From Candidatus Aminicenantota bacterium (GTDB taxonomy: Bacteria > Acidobacteriota > Aminicenantia > UBA2199), in the NCBI GenBank assembly GCA_016926835.1, contig JAFGNX010000008.1:1-41582 (forward strand): DNA of 41,582 nt. The letters run 5' to 3'. Both the position numbers and the translations under genes were made by a program. The stretch's first letter is position 1. The number at the start of each line of letters is the position of its first letter. Shown piece after piece: positions 31,882 to 41,493 of this stretch. The notes below the pieces were generated by a model. It had not been told where the DNA came from and made no database searches. It saw nothing but the letters and a program-made list of their open reading frames with translations.

Positions 31882-33744
31882 ATGCCATCTTACCAGCCCT
31901 GCTTTATCCCATCGGGAGAATGGCGGATGCAATGGCATACGCCGCACCCACCTTCGAGGGAATCGATGCTGGATCTGTGGATGTGTCTGGGAAAGTGGCG
32001 TGAGCAGAACTTTCCCCGGATCGGTAAAGTAAGGGTCGGAATCAGTTCTCATCACACGTTTTCCGTCTATGAACATTGCCGCCATGAGTTGCGCATCTGC
32101 TTGAACGAGGCCCGTCCCTTCCCCCTGCGTGCATCCAGTGCGGCGCTGGACATTCCGGCACCGGCAATATCATCTCCCGCGGGCCGGCGCATCGTCATGG
32201 TCGTTCCGGTTGTCACGGGTGACAAGCGCTGGGACGGTATCGGCGTAACCGCATCGGACCTGATACTGGGTTCGGCTCTGACCCGCCAGGGATACCGGGT
32301 TTCCGTTACCCACCCGCAATTTCCCTCCGGACCCCCGCTGCAGATAGTTGAAAAATCGGATATTCTGGGGATTTCGCTATACGAGGATCTGTTTCCGGCG
32401 GTTCGTTCCTGGAGCAGAACCGTTGGCGACAAACTGCCTGACTGGGTGGCCGCGGGCGGCCCCATGGTCACGCTCAACCCCCTGCCGGCCGTGGCCCATT
32501 TCCCCCGGGGGAATCTCTGGATCCGCGGAGAAGCAGAGGGCGTGTTCCCCAAAGTACTGAAGGCCCTGGAATCAGCGCAATTGCTTCAGTTGAAAAACTG
32601 TGAAGGGGTTTTACTGATAAAGCAGAATCTGCTCATGGCCTGGGAATTTTCAAAAATCAACCGGCCTTCATTGCCGCTGGATCCGGATTTTGATTTCTCG
32701 TTTATTGAACCGCAAGCCTGGAAAAAAGGCATTGAGATCAACCTTACGCGGGGTTGTGAACGGACCTGTATTTTCTGCTCCCGGGCGCAGGGAAACAAGT
32801 TGCGCCGCATGCCGGAGCCATCGACCCTGTTAATGCTGGAAAAAATCCGTGAAGCCATGCCGCCGGATTCGGGTAAACCCCTGGCGGCCGTTCTCAACAT
32901 CAACGACGATGACATCCTCCAGGATGCGGATTACGCCGCCCGGGTGTTCCAGGGCATTCACCGGGCCGGGTTCCGTCTGTGGGGGGTTCAGACTTCGCTT
33001 TCATCTGTTTTGAATCAGGGCAAGCCCCACGAAAAAGTGATCGACCTGCTTTCACGAGGGGAATACTTCGCGAACGGGCCATTGGTCTGGTTCGGCACAG
33101 ATGCTTTTTTGCCCCGGCGCGGCAAGCGCTTATGCAAGCCGGTCCCTTCCGCGACACAGATGGAGCGACTTTTCTCTCTGTTTCAGGCCCGCAACATCCG
33201 CCATCACCATTACTGGATCTCAAGCGATCACATCTCCGGATGGCCGGAAATGACGGATGAACTGTGCCTGATCACGCGCTGGTGGAAAAAATTCCCCAAC
33301 TTTCACATCCTGCCCCATTCGCCCTTCCTGATCCCATATCCGTGCACACCGCTGTTTGCCTGGGTTTCTCAATCGCCGTTCAAACAACAGCTCCGCTTCC
33401 GTGAATGGATGCGATCATCCGTTCCCTGTTTGGATTATCCACTGGTCGAACGGGTTGAATCCGCTTTTGAAATGCTCAACAACATGTTACGCGGGCAATC
33501 GGACGGGCACCATCCCGCGTTTTTGCAAAGCCTGCAACATCGCGACCCCGGAGCCGCCCTTGAAACGGCCCATTATTTTCTCCGCCAGGAACGGCTGCGA
33601 CTGGAAGGCACATCCCGGCTGGATAAGAAGGTTCTATTGAGCCTGGATCTCGCCGGGGAAAAATTGCAGGCGGCCATCCTGGAAAACCGGATGCAGAGCC
33701 AATTGAAAAAGACAACAACCCGGAAAGAGGCGGCCCGATCATGA
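31882..33744 (+). CDS. B12-binding-domain-like radical SAM protein; start uncertain (31966 has a better RBS)
   Basis: Cobalamin-domain-like N-terminal half; NLTRGCERTCIFCSRAQGNK (CX3CX2C). Confidence 0.8.
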   Translation: MPSYQPCFIPSGEWRMQWHTPHPPSRESMLDLWMCLGKWREQNFPRIGKVRVGISSHHTFSVYEHCRHELRICLNEARPFPLRASSAALDIPAPAISSPAGRRIVMVVPVVTGDKRWDGIGVTASDLILGSALTRQGYRVSVTHPQFPSGPPLQIVEKSDILGISLYEDLFPAVRSWSRTVGDKLPDWVAAGGPMVTLNPLPAVAHFPRGNLWIRGEAEGVFPKVLKALESAQLLQLKNCEGVLLIKQNLLMAWEFSKINRPSLPLDPDFDFSFIEPQAWKKGIEINLTRGCERTCIFCSRAQGNKLRRMPEPSTLLMLEKIREAMPPDSGKPLAAVLNINDDDILQDADYAARVFQGIHRAGFRLWGVQTSLSSVLNQGKPHEKVIDLLSRGEYFANGPLVWFGTDAFLPRRGKRLCKPVPSATQMERLFSLFQARNIRHHHYWISSDHISGWPEMTDELCLITRWWKKFPNFHILPHSPFLIPYPCTPLFAWVSQSPFKQQLRFREWMRSSVPCLDYPLVERVESAFEMLNNMLRGQSDGHHPAFLQSLQHRDPGAALETAHYFLRQERLRLEGTSRLDKKVLLSLDLAGEKLQAAILENRMQSQLKKTTTRKEAARS

Positions 33745-34337
33745 AAGGCAAACTGATCGTATTTGAAGGCATTGACGGATCGGGAAAAACCACGATCTCA
33801 CAGCGTCTCGCCACCGACCTTGAACAACACATCCCCGTTGTCTGGCTTCGGGAACCGGGCGATTCCCGCTGGGGCAGAGAAATCCGGCGCCTGGCCCAAC
33901 AGAAAAAAGCGGTACCCGCCCGCAAGCAACTGCGACTGTTTATGCGCGATCGCCACGAGAATGTGTTTCAACGGATACTTCCCGCCCTCAGATCGGGCCG
34001 CAGCGTGATTCTGGATCGATACTTCTATTCTACCGCCTGTTACCAAGGGGCCCGGGGCCTGGACATGGAAGAGATCCTGAAAGAAAACCGCCTCTTCGCT
34101 CCGGAAGCGGACCTGATGATCCTGGTTGACGTGAACGTTGAAACGGCACTGGAGCGGATCCGGGCCGGACGCGACTCAACCGCTCCATTGTTTGAAACCC
34201 GCCATTTTCTGGAACAGGTACGAGCCAACTACCTGAAACTGACGGGCAGCCACATCCAGGTTGTGGATGGCACCGGAGACCGGGAAACCGTGTATAAGGC
34301 CGTGTATGACCTGGTGATGCGAACCATCCCGGTTTGA
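33741..34337 (+). CDS. tmk: Thymidylate kinase
   Basis: LIVFEGIDGSGKTTISQRLA; VILDRYFYSTACYQG. Confidence 0.92.
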   Translation: MKGKLIVFEGIDGSGKTTISQRLATDLEQHIPVVWLREPGDSRWGREIRRLAQQKKAVPARKQLRLFMRDRHENVFQRILPALRSGRSVILDRYFYSTACYQGARGLDMEEILKENRLFAPEADLMILVDVNVETALERIRAGRDSTAPLFETRHFLEQVRANYLKLTGSHIQVVDGTGDRETVYKAVYDLVMRTIPV

Positions 34338-34389
34338 GTCGGGAACCCGCGGGGTCCCCCTTTAACGACCGGTAATCACCGAGCCTGCG

Positions 34390-35532
34390 TTACAGGCTGA
34401 ACTCACAACCGGCCAGGACGGCAAACGGCTTCGCTCCCTGGCTCCACGGTTCTTTCTCACGCTCGTTTTCCACCAGGCCGGTAAAATAGAACCGGGCCTC
34501 AGGCGCAAAACGGTATGACACGCGAGCCACGAGCCGCCGGTTTACACGGTCATGAAGAGTGTTGCCGATTTGCTGGGGATGATACTGTCCGTAATTCAGG
34601 TCGATCAGCCATTTTTTTGCCTGAAAATTGATGCCGCCGTACCAGCCTTTGCCTTTCAGCGGGGTTTTGTATGCGAAAAAGATATCCCGGTAATACAGGC
34701 TTCTTGGCCAGAAAATCTCATCTGCGTCGATGGGTCGATGAAAGCCATACCGGTCCCATACCCATTCACCGAACAGGCGCAATCTGCCAAACCGGAACAT
34801 GAAATCCAGGCCGGTATGATCGTTGTACTGCTTCTGCCATTCCGACCCCATGCCATCATGAATTTTGTGAGATGCGCCGAAGCGCCAGTTGTCGCCATGA
34901 AAACCGATGCGGAAAATCCCCGCTTTTCCAGAATTGGTGTCACGGTTTTCTCCACCGTTTGTGGCCGCGATGTCCAACTCCATGAAGTGGTTTTCCCAAT
35001 GCAGGAAGATCCCTGTTTCCCGCCACAGGATGGCTTCAGCGCGGATGAACGGCGCGGCGAAATTCAAATCGTTTGTAAGGGACTGGAAGTAGACACGGCC
35101 AAACGGGGTCATGGCTTTGCCGATGACTACCCGGAATTGTCCGATATCAAAACGCAGGTTCATCTTCGACATCACCACGGCGTCAACCGCGAAATTGGCC
35201 AGGTAATCGTCCCTGAATTCATCTTTCAGGATGTTTTTGCCAAACGGCTGGTTCAAGAAGAGTTCCGCTTCAACGCTCAGCAGACCCCACTGGTTTTTTT
35301 TGCGCAACTGGAGTCCCAGGGCCGCTTCCGCGCCGAAAGAAAACTCCACGCCGCTCCAGTACAAACGCTGGTCGTTCAAAGTATACGCCCTGAAATCCAA
35401 TTCCAGATCCAGGGTGGTTTGTGAAGACAGGGCGATGGTTTCCTTACCGTGCAGGCATCCGCCGTACAGAATCACGTACAACAGGACGAATCGCACAAGC
35501 AAAGGTTTCCGGGCCACACATTGTGTACGCAT
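34390..35532 (-). CDS. Predicted outer-membrane beta-barrel (porin-like) protein
   Basis: Signal-peptide-like N-terminus, alternating aromatic/polar strands, C-terminal CEFSL. Confidence 0.6.
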   Translation of the reverse strand: MRTQCVARKPLLVRFVLLYVILYGGCLHGKETIALSSQTTLDLELDFRAYTLNDQRLYWSGVEFSFGAEAALGLQLRKKNQWGLLSVEAELFLNQPFGKNILKDEFRDDYLANFAVDAVVMSKMNLRFDIGQFRVVIGKAMTPFGRVYFQSLTNDLNFAAPFIRAEAILWRETGIFLHWENHFMELDIAATNGGENRDTNSGKAGIFRIGFHGDNWRFGASHKIHDGMGSEWQKQYNDHTGLDFMFRFGRLRLFGEWVWDRYGFHRPIDADEIFWPRSLYYRDIFFAYKTPLKGKGWYGGINFQAKKWLIDLNYGQYHPQQIGNTLHDRVNRRLVARVSYRFAPEARFYFTGLVENEREKEPWSQGAKPFAVLAGCEFSL

Positions 35533-35552
35533 GATTCGCTCCAGTTTGCGAC

Positions 35553-36440
35553 TTAGAATATCAGGGATATCCCCCACATCAAATGGTGGGTGACAAACTC
35601 CATGGCCAGATTTCCGGCCCCTCCATAAAAATGCATGTCGTGCAGGTGTGAATAAGAAAACTTGTATTCCAGATAGGCTCCCAGGTGCGGACTGAATTTG
35701 CAGCGCGTGCCGATACCAAACGAAAAATTGAAATTCCGGGGACCGGACCGGTACGCGTATTCACTCCATTCAGGAGCATCCTCCGCCAGTTTCAATTCCA
35801 AATGAGGAAAAGCCGGACCGAACCCGGCGGCGACGTATGGTTGCCAGCGCCCATCCGGTATGGCAATGGTTGGTGACAGCAGCCAACGGTAAGTCACAAT
35901 CAGATTCAGGTGGTTGACTCCATGAGACACGCTCAGGTAATCAATGAACGCGTTTACCGAAAGAGATTGATCCATTGGTTTGCCCTCATAAGTACCGGAA
36001 ACCCGGACCGGCTGGTTCGGGTCGTTTAAAAAGAGTTTATGGTGGGTAAATTCGATTCCCAGTCCGATACGGGGATTGCTGCGAAAAAAGTGGATCAGGC
36101 GATAACCGTAATAGGGTTCCGTAAATGCCTTCAAGGCATCGCTGAAGCGCAGTTGAATCAACGGACGCAGAAACGCATTGGGAATAATGAAATTGTCGGG
36201 GAAAAATGAATCATCTGTGAAATGCACGTCTTGAAGATGCAAGGAGTGGGCATTCCAATCGAGTTGAAGGTCTGAGCGCGTGGGAAAAGACTTGCCCCGA
36301 TTGTATTCAAGGTAATTGAGCGTGGGCCTGGGAGCGGCAATACGGCTGGCGCAACCGCTTACTGCCAGGCCCGCCAGGATGAGTGAGACGGCACGGAATG
36401 GTGAAATCAGGCGCATCCGACATTCTACGGAGAATCCCAT
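35553..36440 (-). CDS. Predicted OmpW/OMP_b-brl-like outer-membrane protein, lipobox-like N-terminus
   Basis: SLILAGLAVSGC; WQPYVAAGFGPAFPHLEL; LGAYLEYKFSYSHLHDM; C-terminal GISLIF. Confidence 0.6.
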   Translation of the reverse strand: MGFSVECRMRLISPFRAVSLILAGLAVSGCASRIAAPRPTLNYLEYNRGKSFPTRSDLQLDWNAHSLHLQDVHFTDDSFFPDNFIIPNAFLRPLIQLRFSDALKAFTEPYYGYRLIHFFRSNPRIGLGIEFTHHKLFLNDPNQPVRVSGTYEGKPMDQSLSVNAFIDYLSVSHGVNHLNLIVTYRWLLSPTIAIPDGRWQPYVAAGFGPAFPHLELKLAEDAPEWSEYAYRSGPRNFNFSFGIGTRCKFSPHLGAYLEYKFSYSHLHDMHFYGGAGNLAMEFVTHHLMWGISLIF

Positions 36441-36482
36441 GGCATTGCAACCGCGATGACGCCGGGCCGGTAAAATTTTTCT

Positions 36483-38357
36483 TTACGAATGCATGAATTC
36501 GCGGGCGGCACGTTCCACCCCGGCGGCGTCGAGTTGATACTGGGCCAGCAATTCTGAGCGGCTGGCCGTTACCACGATTTCTTCCGGCACTCCCAGGCAC
36601 AGGAGGCGGCAGCCGCTGCCGTTTCCCTCCAGAATGAGTTCACGGATCAGAGTGGAAAACCCGCCTTTGCGAACACCGTCTTCCAATGTGATGACATGCT
36701 TGATTTGCTGGAGGTGATTCAGGATCAAATCCCTGTCCAGGGGTTTGATAAAGCGCACATCAACCACGGTGGCTTCAATGCCGTTGTTGCGGGACAGGTT
36801 CTGTGCCGCTTTCAGGGCCTGATAAACCAGAGGGCCCACTGCCAGGATCAATAGATCCTTGCCTTGCCGTAGAACTTCACTCTTTCCCAGGGGAATGTCC
36901 CGGAACTGTGCTTCCATGTCCACGCCCTGGCCGGGCTCTTTGGGATAACGGATAAACACGGGGCTTGAGTATGAAAACGCTGAGTGAATCGCGTGTTGCA
37001 GTTCGTTTTCATCCCGGGGCGCGATCAGGACCACGTGGGGCAGCGGTTGCAGAAGGGCGATATCGTAAATCCCCTGGTGGGTGGGGCCGTCGCCGCTCAC
37101 CAGGCCGGCCCGATCGATTCCCACGACTACGGGTATCTTCATCAAAGACAAATCGTGGGTGACCTGGTCCACCGCCCGCTGCAGAAAGGTCGAATACACG
37201 CTGATTACGGGTTTCAGTCCACCGAGCGACAGTCCTCCGGCCATATCGAACATGTACTGCTCCGCGATCCCCACATCGTACACCCTGTCCGGAAATTCCT
37301 TTTGAGAAATATCCAGCCCCGTACCTTCGGGCATGGCGGCGGTAATGGCCACGACATCGTCATCCCGCTGCATGATCTTTTGCACGGTGCGGCCGAATAC
37401 CGTTGAATAAGACGGAGGTGTATGGGCCTTGAGGAATTTGCCGTTGGCGACTTCAAACGGCAGTGAAGAGTGAAAAGAGCTGGGATTTTCTTCCGCAGGC
37501 CGATATCCATGTCCTTTCTCGGTCACAACATGAAGAAGCACGGGATAGTCGTATTTCCGGGCTTCGCGGAGCTCTTTTTCCAGTTCAGCCTGGTTGTGAC
37601 CGTTGACCGGACCGATGTACTTGACACCCAGTTCGTCAAACAGGGAACCGGGGACCATCATGGAACGGATCAGCACCTCGATCTTGCGGGCCAGATCCGC
37701 CATCGATTTACCGATACCGGGAATGCTTTTGAGGATCGCCTGAACCAACTCCTTCAAGCGGATATAGGGGCGGCCGGACACCAGGTAATTGAGATGCTTG
37801 GATATTCCCCCCACATTGGGAGAGATCGACATTTTATTGTCGTTCAAAATGATTATCAGGCGGGGTTTTACCTGGCCGATATGATTCAACGCTTCCAGGG
37901 CCACTCCTCCGGTCAATGCGCCGTCTCCCAGCACGGCCACGATATGATGGTTCTGATTCTGCCGGTCACGGGCCAGCGCCATACCGCCGGCAAAAGCCAG
38001 CGAAGTGGAAGCGTGTCCGGTATTGAGGGAATCGTATTCACTTTCAAATATATCCGGATAACCGCAGAGCCCTCCCTTCTTGCGAATGGAATGGATGCGG
38101 TCACGGCGGCCGGTTACGATTTTATGGGTATAGCACTGGTGGCCGACGTCCCAGATAATCCGGTCTTTCGGCACATCAAAGACGCGGTGCAGGGCCAGGG
38201 TTAATTCCACCACGCCCAGATTGGAGGCCAGGTGACCACCGCTTTTGGACACCACGTCGATCAAAAGATCACGAATCTCAGCGGCCAATTCCTCCAACTC
38301 CTGAAATTCCAGTGTTTTCAGATCATCAGGTCCGTTTATGCGTTCAAGTAAAGGCAT
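36483..38357 (-). CDS. dxs: 1-deoxy-D-xylulose-5-phosphate synthase
   Basis: SKSGGHLASNLGVVELTLALH, IWDVGHQCYTHKIVTGR, GDGALTGGVALEALN, YDVGIAEQ. Confidence 0.97.
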   Translation of the reverse strand: MPLLERINGPDDLKTLEFQELEELAAEIRDLLIDVVSKSGGHLASNLGVVELTLALHRVFDVPKDRIIWDVGHQCYTHKIVTGRRDRIHSIRKKGGLCGYPDIFESEYDSLNTGHASTSLAFAGGMALARDRQNQNHHIVAVLGDGALTGGVALEALNHIGQVKPRLIIILNDNKMSISPNVGGISKHLNYLVSGRPYIRLKELVQAILKSIPGIGKSMADLARKIEVLIRSMMVPGSLFDELGVKYIGPVNGHNQAELEKELREARKYDYPVLLHVVTEKGHGYRPAEENPSSFHSSLPFEVANGKFLKAHTPPSYSTVFGRTVQKIMQRDDDVVAITAAMPEGTGLDISQKEFPDRVYDVGIAEQYMFDMAGGLSLGGLKPVISVYSTFLQRAVDQVTHDLSLMKIPVVVGIDRAGLVSGDGPTHQGIYDIALLQPLPHVVLIAPRDENELQHAIHSAFSYSSPVFIRYPKEPGQGVDMEAQFRDIPLGKSEVLRQGKDLLILAVGPLVYQALKAAQNLSRNNGIEATVVDVRFIKPLDRDLILNHLQQIKHVITLEDGVRKGGFSTLIRELILEGNGSGCRLLCLGVPEEIVVTASRSELLAQYQLDAAGVERAAREFMHS

Positions 38358-39253
38358 CAGTATTCCCTGTAGACCATCATGCGCATCAAGGTCAGGAACG
38401 GCGGAAAAGTGATTCCGGCCCGTTCCAACTCATCCATGGTGATGCGATAGGAACGGTCGATTTCTTTTCGCACGGTATCAATCCCAAAAAACAATGCCGC
38501 ATTGGGGCTGTGATTGTTGTCGTCCTTGTGAAGTTTTTTGCCGACCAGGCTTTCATCTCCCTGAAGATCCAGCAAGTCATCGGCCAGTTGAAAAGCCGTG
38601 CCGATCTCGCTGCCGGCACGATCCAGGGCCCGGATCCGGCTTGCATCCTGGTTCATGAACTCTCCTGTACCGACCATGATGCCGCGAATCAATTCACCCG
38701 TTTTCATGCGGTGGATTTCAGGAATCACCTGCGGGTTTCCGCGAAATTCCAGGTCCAATGCCTGGCCCCCGGCCATGCCGCGAATACCGATGCATGCGGT
38801 AATCAGCCGGATGAAACGGATGAGGACTTGAGCGGGCAATCCGGGTTGAGCCGCGATCTTCTCAAACGCCATGGTCAACAGTGTATCTCCGGCCAGCAGG
38901 GCGATGGCATCGTTGAAACGGCGGTGAACTGTGGGTTTGCCGCGCCGGAAATCATCGTTGTCCATGGCGGGATGATCATCGTGAATCAACGAATAGGTGT
39001 GGATATACTCCATCGCCGTGGCCAGGTCGATATACCGCTCCGGGTCACCGCCCAAAGCATCCACCAGACTCAGCATGATCAGGGGGCGCAACCGTTTTCC
39101 ACGCACATCAAGGGCGTAGTGAACCGCCGCTTCAAGGGTGCCTCTACGGGGATCCAGGTCCCGGGTCAACGCGGTCTGGATCCGGCTTTCCAAGTCAGCA
39201 AAATAATTGCGGTCGAACTCACTCTCATGCCGGTCCATCGGGTTGAGCGTCAT
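38357..39253 (-). CDS. ispA: Polyprenyl synthetase (farnesyl/geranylgeranyl diphosphate synthase)
   Basis: GKRLRPLIMLSLVDALGG; SLIHDDHPAMDNDDFRRGKPTVH; FQLADDLLDLQGD. Confidence 0.93.
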   Translation of the reverse strand: MTLNPMDRHESEFDRNYFADLESRIQTALTRDLDPRRGTLEAAVHYALDVRGKRLRPLIMLSLVDALGGDPERYIDLATAMEYIHTYSLIHDDHPAMDNDDFRRGKPTVHRRFNDAIALLAGDTLLTMAFEKIAAQPGLPAQVLIRFIRLITACIGIRGMAGGQALDLEFRGNPQVIPEIHRMKTGELIRGIMVGTGEFMNQDASRIRALDRAGSEIGTAFQLADDLLDLQGDESLVGKKLHKDDNNHSPNAALFFGIDTVRKEIDRSYRITMDELERAGITFPPFLTLMRMMVYREY

Positions 39254-39285
39254 GCCGGCGCCTTCTGCTTTGCGATTGTCTTCAT

Positions 39286-40221
39286 TTATCCCAATTGGCG
39301 CAGGGTTCCTGAACGCAAAACATCCGGTTCAATGAAAATCCGCCGGATCTGGGGATAGGCTCCACGGATATCCCGCTCAAAACCGTTGATCAGGTTGGAT
39401 ATTTCACGCGCGTTCAAACGATCATTGAATTCAAGTTTGGCCGCCAGCAGAATGTCTTCGGGACCAAGATGCAGGGTTCGCAGGGCGATCACGTGGTTCA
39501 CACTGTCATCATCTCCCAGAATGGCTTTTACCCCTTGAATGATTTGCGGGTCCGCCGCCTCCCCCACCAGTAGGGATTTGGTTTCAAGGGCCAGGAATAA
39601 GGCCACCGCAGCCAACAGCAACCCGATCAGGATCGATGCCAGGGCGTCGAATACCAGCCAGCCGGTCAATTGCTCCAGGATCAGGCATACAGCCGCAATG
39701 CCGAGACCGGTCAGGGCTGCCAGATCCTCCATGAACACAACGATCAGTTCGGACTTTTTGGTGCAGCGCAGATAGCGGTACACACTCATGCCGCGGCGTT
39801 CTTTCTGAACCATGCGCCTGGCCTTCATGAAAGCCGCGCCTTCGGCGATAATCGCCACGCCCAGGATGGCGAAGGCGTAATGAATCTGCTGCACCGGCTG
39901 GGGATTCATCCACTTGTGGATCCCCTGCCAGATCGAGTAGATCGATCCGGCGGTAAAAAGCATCATGGCCACGATAAAAGACCAGAAATACAGTTCACCG
40001 GAAAAACCGAAAGGATGAAGTTGATCCGGTTCGCGGCGTCCATTGCGGATTCCCACCAGCAGAAGCACCTGATTCATGGTGTCGGCCATGGAATGGACGG
40101 TCTCGGCCAGTATGGCTGATGAACGCGTCAACAGAAAAACCGCGAATTTCACCACGGCGATTATAAAGTTGGCCCCGAAAGCAAACAGGACCACGGGGAT
40201 GGATGAATCGCGGAATTTCAT
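39286..40221 (-). CDS. Cation diffusion facilitator family transporter
   Basis: SSAILAETVHSMADTMNQVLLLVG; EDLAALTGLGIAAVCLILEQLTG-DALASILIGLLL. Confidence 0.9.
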   Translation of the reverse strand: MKFRDSSIPVVLFAFGANFIIAVVKFAVFLLTRSSAILAETVHSMADTMNQVLLLVGIRNGRREPDQLHPFGFSGELYFWSFIVAMMLFTAGSIYSIWQGIHKWMNPQPVQQIHYAFAILGVAIIAEGAAFMKARRMVQKERRGMSVYRYLRCTKKSELIVVFMEDLAALTGLGIAAVCLILEQLTGWLVFDALASILIGLLLAAVALFLALETKSLLVGEAADPQIIQGVKAILGDDDSVNHVIALRTLHLGPEDILLAAKLEFNDRLNAREISNLINGFERDIRGAYPQIRRIFIEPDVLRSGTLRQLG

Positions 40222-40268
40222 TTGTTTATTCTATAGCCTCCCGCTCGGGGTGTCAACCACGAAGTCCT

Positions 40269-40298
40269 TTGACGGCTTCCCCGCCCGGATGGTATAAT
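40269..40298 (+). promoter_or_regulatory. Sigma70-type promoter for the PHP-like gene
   Basis: TTGACG-18 nt-TATAAT, 23 nt before the ATG. Confidence 0.65.
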
Positions 40299-40321
40299 CG
40301 AACCGCAATCCTGGAAAATCC

Positions 40322-41350
40322 ATGCAAAAAAAACTGCGTCTCTCGGCTCTGGTTGTTCTGGTTCTGTTTGCGCTGCTGGTGGTCCCCATCATGCGTTATC
40401 GCAAGGAAGCCAACCTGACATCCCTGCCGTCCAGATTTATCAAGGGGGTGGTGGCTTCCGCGGTCGATCCAACGAAAATGTCTGCGGACAGGGAAACGAT
40501 TTGCCGCGCCGCAAACGAATTGGCGTTGCAGTTTGTCATCTTGTCTCCAGACGGCAACATCGGCGAATCCTTCTCTGACGCTGCATCCTGGTGCAAAAAT
40601 ACCCTGATAATCGAGTCTCCGGCAAAAATCGCCGACATCGACCTGGTCAACCTGTATGACAGCTTGCGGAAAGTGTCCCGGTTTTCCAGAGTGATTCACG
40701 TATCCCGTTACCTCTTCAACTCCAGTTACGCCTTGCTCAGTGCCATCGACCACCCTCGAGATTCCCTGTCACAATGGGATCTGAACTGTCGAACAGGGCG
40801 CAAAACAGGGGTTTTCAGCCTGGGCACTGAGGGCGGTTTGTCATTGCCCGGCGTTACAAAATCCACGCTGCCATCGTTCCGTTCCATGTTTGAGATTCTT
40901 ACCGTGTACGTGCGAATCGACCGGGAACTGGTAAAAGAACCCGGAAAATCGATGGAGATGGTGATGAATGCGGTGAAGGCGGGACATTTCTTTAATGCGA
41001 TTGAAGCCATTGCCGCAGCCAACGGTTTTGACGCCCGTTTTTATCCGGTGGAATCAGCTGACGTGATACAAATGGGAGATATGGATCCTCGTTTCCAGGG
41101 AAAACTGCAGGTTGACACCCCCTTTACCTTCCCCACCCGGGTAATGCTGATTCGCAACGGAGAAAAGGTGGCAACTGCGCCTTCCAGCTCGCGTGGGCGG
41201 TCTGTCTGGGATATTGCAAATCCGGGAATTTATCGCGTGGAAGTCTACGTGCCCGGCAATCATTTCGCAAACTTGCCCTGGATTGTCACCAATCCATTTT
41301 ACCTGGGAACCGCAAACCACTTAGCCAATCGCCCGTCAGGTTCTGAATAA
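40322..41350 (+). CDS. Membrane-anchored PHP-domain-like protein, apparently lacking metal-ligand motifs
   Basis: N-terminal TM; layout matches PHP proteins (DRETICRAANELALQFVILSPDGN; PSFRSMFEILTVYVRIDRELVKEPGKSMEMVMNAVKAGHFFNAIEAIAAANGFDARFY). Confidence 0.6.
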   Translation: MQKKLRLSALVVLVLFALLVVPIMRYRKEANLTSLPSRFIKGVVASAVDPTKMSADRETICRAANELALQFVILSPDGNIGESFSDAASWCKNTLIIESPAKIADIDLVNLYDSLRKVSRFSRVIHVSRYLFNSSYALLSAIDHPRDSLSQWDLNCRTGRKTGVFSLGTEGGLSLPGVTKSTLPSFRSMFEILTVYVRIDRELVKEPGKSMEMVMNAVKAGHFFNAIEAIAAANGFDARFYPVESADVIQMGDMDPRFQGKLQVDTPFTFPTRVMLIRNGEKVATAPSSSRGRSVWDIANPGIYRVEVYVPGNHFANLPWIVTNPFYLGTANHLANRPSGSE

Positions 41351-41445
41351 AGAATAAGGAAGAAGGAATAAAAAGGCACTCCATGGGCCGTTGTGGTGCT
41401 TGTAGAAGATAGAACGTAGAAGGTAGAAAAAAGCATTGAGTTTTG

Positions 41446-41493
41446 CCTTTTTACTTTAAACTTTAGACTTTCAACTTTTCACTTTCCACTTTA
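41446..41493. repeat. ACTTT/CAACTTTTCACTTTCCACTTT intergenic repeat
   Basis: Same family as 181-219 and 434-485. Confidence 0.7.

Noticed and set aside
38312-39358. 348-aa plus-strand ORF opposite ispA
   Set aside because: Shadow of ispA; composition typical of antisense frames and inconsistent with a real protein.
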